A stretch of 7,342 nt of DNA from Pseudomonadota bacterium. Lineage in GTDB: Bacteria > Pseudomonadota > Alphaproteobacteria > Sphingomonadales > SMXR01. The stretch spans positions 1-7,342 of the forward strand of contig JADFFP010000061.1 of assembly GCA_022568115.1 (NCBI GenBank). The letters run 5' to 3'. Of this stretch, positions 6,178 through 7,342 are shown piece after piece; position 1 is the stretch's first letter, and each line of letters opens with the position of its first letter. Under the pieces are notes generated by a model. That model was not told the DNA's origin. It saw nothing but the letters and a program-made list of their open reading frames with translations, and ran no database searches. The translations under genes were made by a program, and so were the position numbers.

Positions 6178-7342
6178 ATGACCAAAGTTCTGATCAGTGA
6201 CAAGCTGAGCCCCGAGGCAAAAAAAATATTCGAGGCGGCCGGGATCAAGGTGGACCAGAAAATCGGCCTGAAGCCTGAAGCGCTGGCGAAAATAATCGGC
6301 GGGTATGACGGCCTGGTGGTGCGTTCGGCGACAAAAGTTACCGCCGATATCCTGAACCAGGCCAAAAACCTCAAGGTGATCGGCCGGGCCGGGATCGGGG
6401 TCGACAATATCGACCTGGAAACAGCCACCGAACGCGGCATTGTGGTAATGAACACCCCGTTCGGCAATTCCATCACCACCGCTGAGCATGCCATCGCAAT
6501 GCTCTTGTCGCTGGCCCGGAATATCCCCCGCGCCAATACTTCGACCAAGGACGGCAAATGGGAAAAATCAAAATTCATGGGAGTTGAAGTGAACGGCAAA
6601 ATGCTCGGGATTATCGGCTGCGGAAATATCGGCTCGATCGTAGCTTCCCGCGCCCAGGGCTTGAGCATGAAGGTCCAGGCCTACGATCCTTACCTGAGCG
6701 CGGAACGCGCCTATGATCTCGGCATCAAGAAGGTTGACCTGACGGAACTGCTGCAGTCATCGGATTTTGTCTCACTGCACGCCCCCAAAACCTCCGCCAC
6801 CGAGAATATTATCGATTACGATGCGCTCTCCCTGATGAAAGAAAGCGCCTTTCTGATCAACTGCGCGCGCGGCGGGCTGGTCGATGAAGCGGCCCTCAAG
6901 GAAGCGCTGGATGAAGGGCTGATCGCCGGCGCTGCGCTGGATGTTTTTGCGGTTGAACCGGCCACCGACAACCCGTTGTTCAAGCACCCTAACATCATCG
7001 CCACGCCGCATCTCGGGGCCTCGACCACCGAGGCCCAGGTCAAGGTGGCGGTCCAGGTGGCCGAACAGATGTCTGATTTTCTGCTGCACGGGGCGGTCTC
7101 GAACGCCTTGAACATGCCCTCGATCTCGGCCGAGGAGGCACCAAAGCTGAAACCCTACATGGCGCTCGCCCACCAGGTCGGCAGCTTCGCCGGCCAGATC
7201 GCCGATGCCGCGATCCAGAAGGTAAGAGTGGAATACGAAGGCGCGGTGGCTGAACTGAACACCCGGCCATTGACCGCGATTGTCCTGGAAGGGCTGTTGA
7301 AACCGCTCCTCAGCGGGGTCAATATGGTCAACGCCCCGGTGG
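6178..7342 (+). CDS. serA: D-3-phosphoglycerate dehydrogenase (5' part; 3' end outside window)
   Basis: SerA oxidises 3-phosphoglycerate to 3-phosphohydroxypyruvate with NAD+, the first step of serine synthesis; its product is the SerC substrate. Translation from ATG 6178 gives 388 residues without a stop. MTKVLISDKLSPEAKKIF starts the substrate-binding domain, with VVRSATKVT (47-55) and GRAGIGVDNID (69-79). The Rossmann NAD loop GIIGCGNIG is at 144-152 and the dinucleotide Asp at 170 (AYDP). Catalytic residues are Arg231 (NCARGG), Glu260 (VFAVEP) and His278 (PHLGAST). From about 315 the sequence continues into the allosteric substrate-binding (ASB) domain (GQIADAAIQKVRVEYEG at 339-355), marking the long SerA form of about 525 residues. 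The C-terminal ACT domain, where serine feedback would act, is expected beyond the window. It lies 1 nt after the serC stop, so it is surely co-transcribed. Confidence 0.96.
   Translation, partial: MTKVLISDKLSPEAKKIFEAAGIKVDQKIGLKPEALAKIIGGYDGLVVRSATKVTADILNQAKNLKVIGRAGIGVDNIDLETATERGIVVMNTPFGNSITTAEHAIAMLLSLARNIPRANTSTKDGKWEKSKFMGVEVNGKMLGIIGCGNIGSIVASRAQGLSMKVQAYDPYLSAERAYDLGIKKVDLTELLQSSDFVSLHAPKTSATENIIDYDALSLMKESAFLINCARGGLVDEAALKEALDEGLIAGAALDVFAVEPATDNPLFKHPNIIATPHLGASTTEAQVKVAVQVAEQMSDFLLHGAVSNALNMPSISAEEAPKLKPYMALAHQVGSFAGQIADAAIQKVRVEYEGAVAELNTRPLTAIVLEGLLKPLLSGVNMVNAPV

Noticed and set aside
5580..6668. Long open frame on the minus strand (362 codons) across serC and serA
   Set aside because: It is antisense to two clearly recognised enzymes, spans their junction, and has low-complexity Pro/Arg-rich stretches with no motif. 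It is a shadow of high-GC codon usage.

Overview
The window is 7.3 kb of bacterial chromosome, most likely from an alphaproteobacterium, possibly Rhodospirillales-like. This rests on three things. The gene order ftsH-folP-glmM-thiD is the classical alphaproteobacterial arrangement. FtsH has the alpha-type stretch [10 protein letters not shown] and a tail ending EPQPEG. SerC belongs to the divergent alphaproteobacterial/archaeal class, and DHPS carries the roughly 100-residue N-terminal extension seen in alphaproteobacteria. No species can be named from the sequence alone.

Layout, left to right. Positions 1-832 hold the 3' part of ftsH (+), a membrane AAA+ zinc protease. After a 24-nt gap comes folP (+, 857-1948), dihydropteroate synthase of folate synthesis. 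A two-gene toxin-antitoxin module then lies on the opposite strand: a HigB/Gp49-like RelE-superfamily toxin (2269-2598) followed by a HigA-like XRE antitoxin (1968-2276), overlapping by 8 nt. Upstream of the toxin is an AT-rich intergenic stretch (2599-2822; 28% GC by hand count over 2601-2800, against about 65% in a sample of glmM). It holds two abutting inverted repeats that look like the autoregulatory operator, plus a plausible promoter for the next operon. The + strand then resumes with glmM (phosphoglucosamine mutase), thiD (HMP/HMP-P kinase), serC (phosphoserine aminotransferase) and serA (3-phosphoglycerate dehydrogenase, cut by the window end). The gaps between these are 11, 10 and 1 nt, so they probably form one transcript.

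How the genes work together. The + strand genes are housekeeping: envelope proteostasis, folate, the UDP-GlcNAc precursor of peptidoglycan and LPS, thiamine pyrimidine phosphorylation, and the first two steps of serine synthesis. SerA makes 3-phosphohydroxypyruvate and SerC transaminates it to phosphoserine. The toxin-antitoxin module is the accessory element. It sits antisense between folP and glmM, splitting what is contiguous in many relatives, so glmM-thiD-serC-serA probably depend on a promoter in the AT-rich spacer. The most interesting points are this insertion, the tandem palindromes over the module's start region, and the absence of any ATG or GTG start for glmM, where a CTG (or TTG) must initiate.
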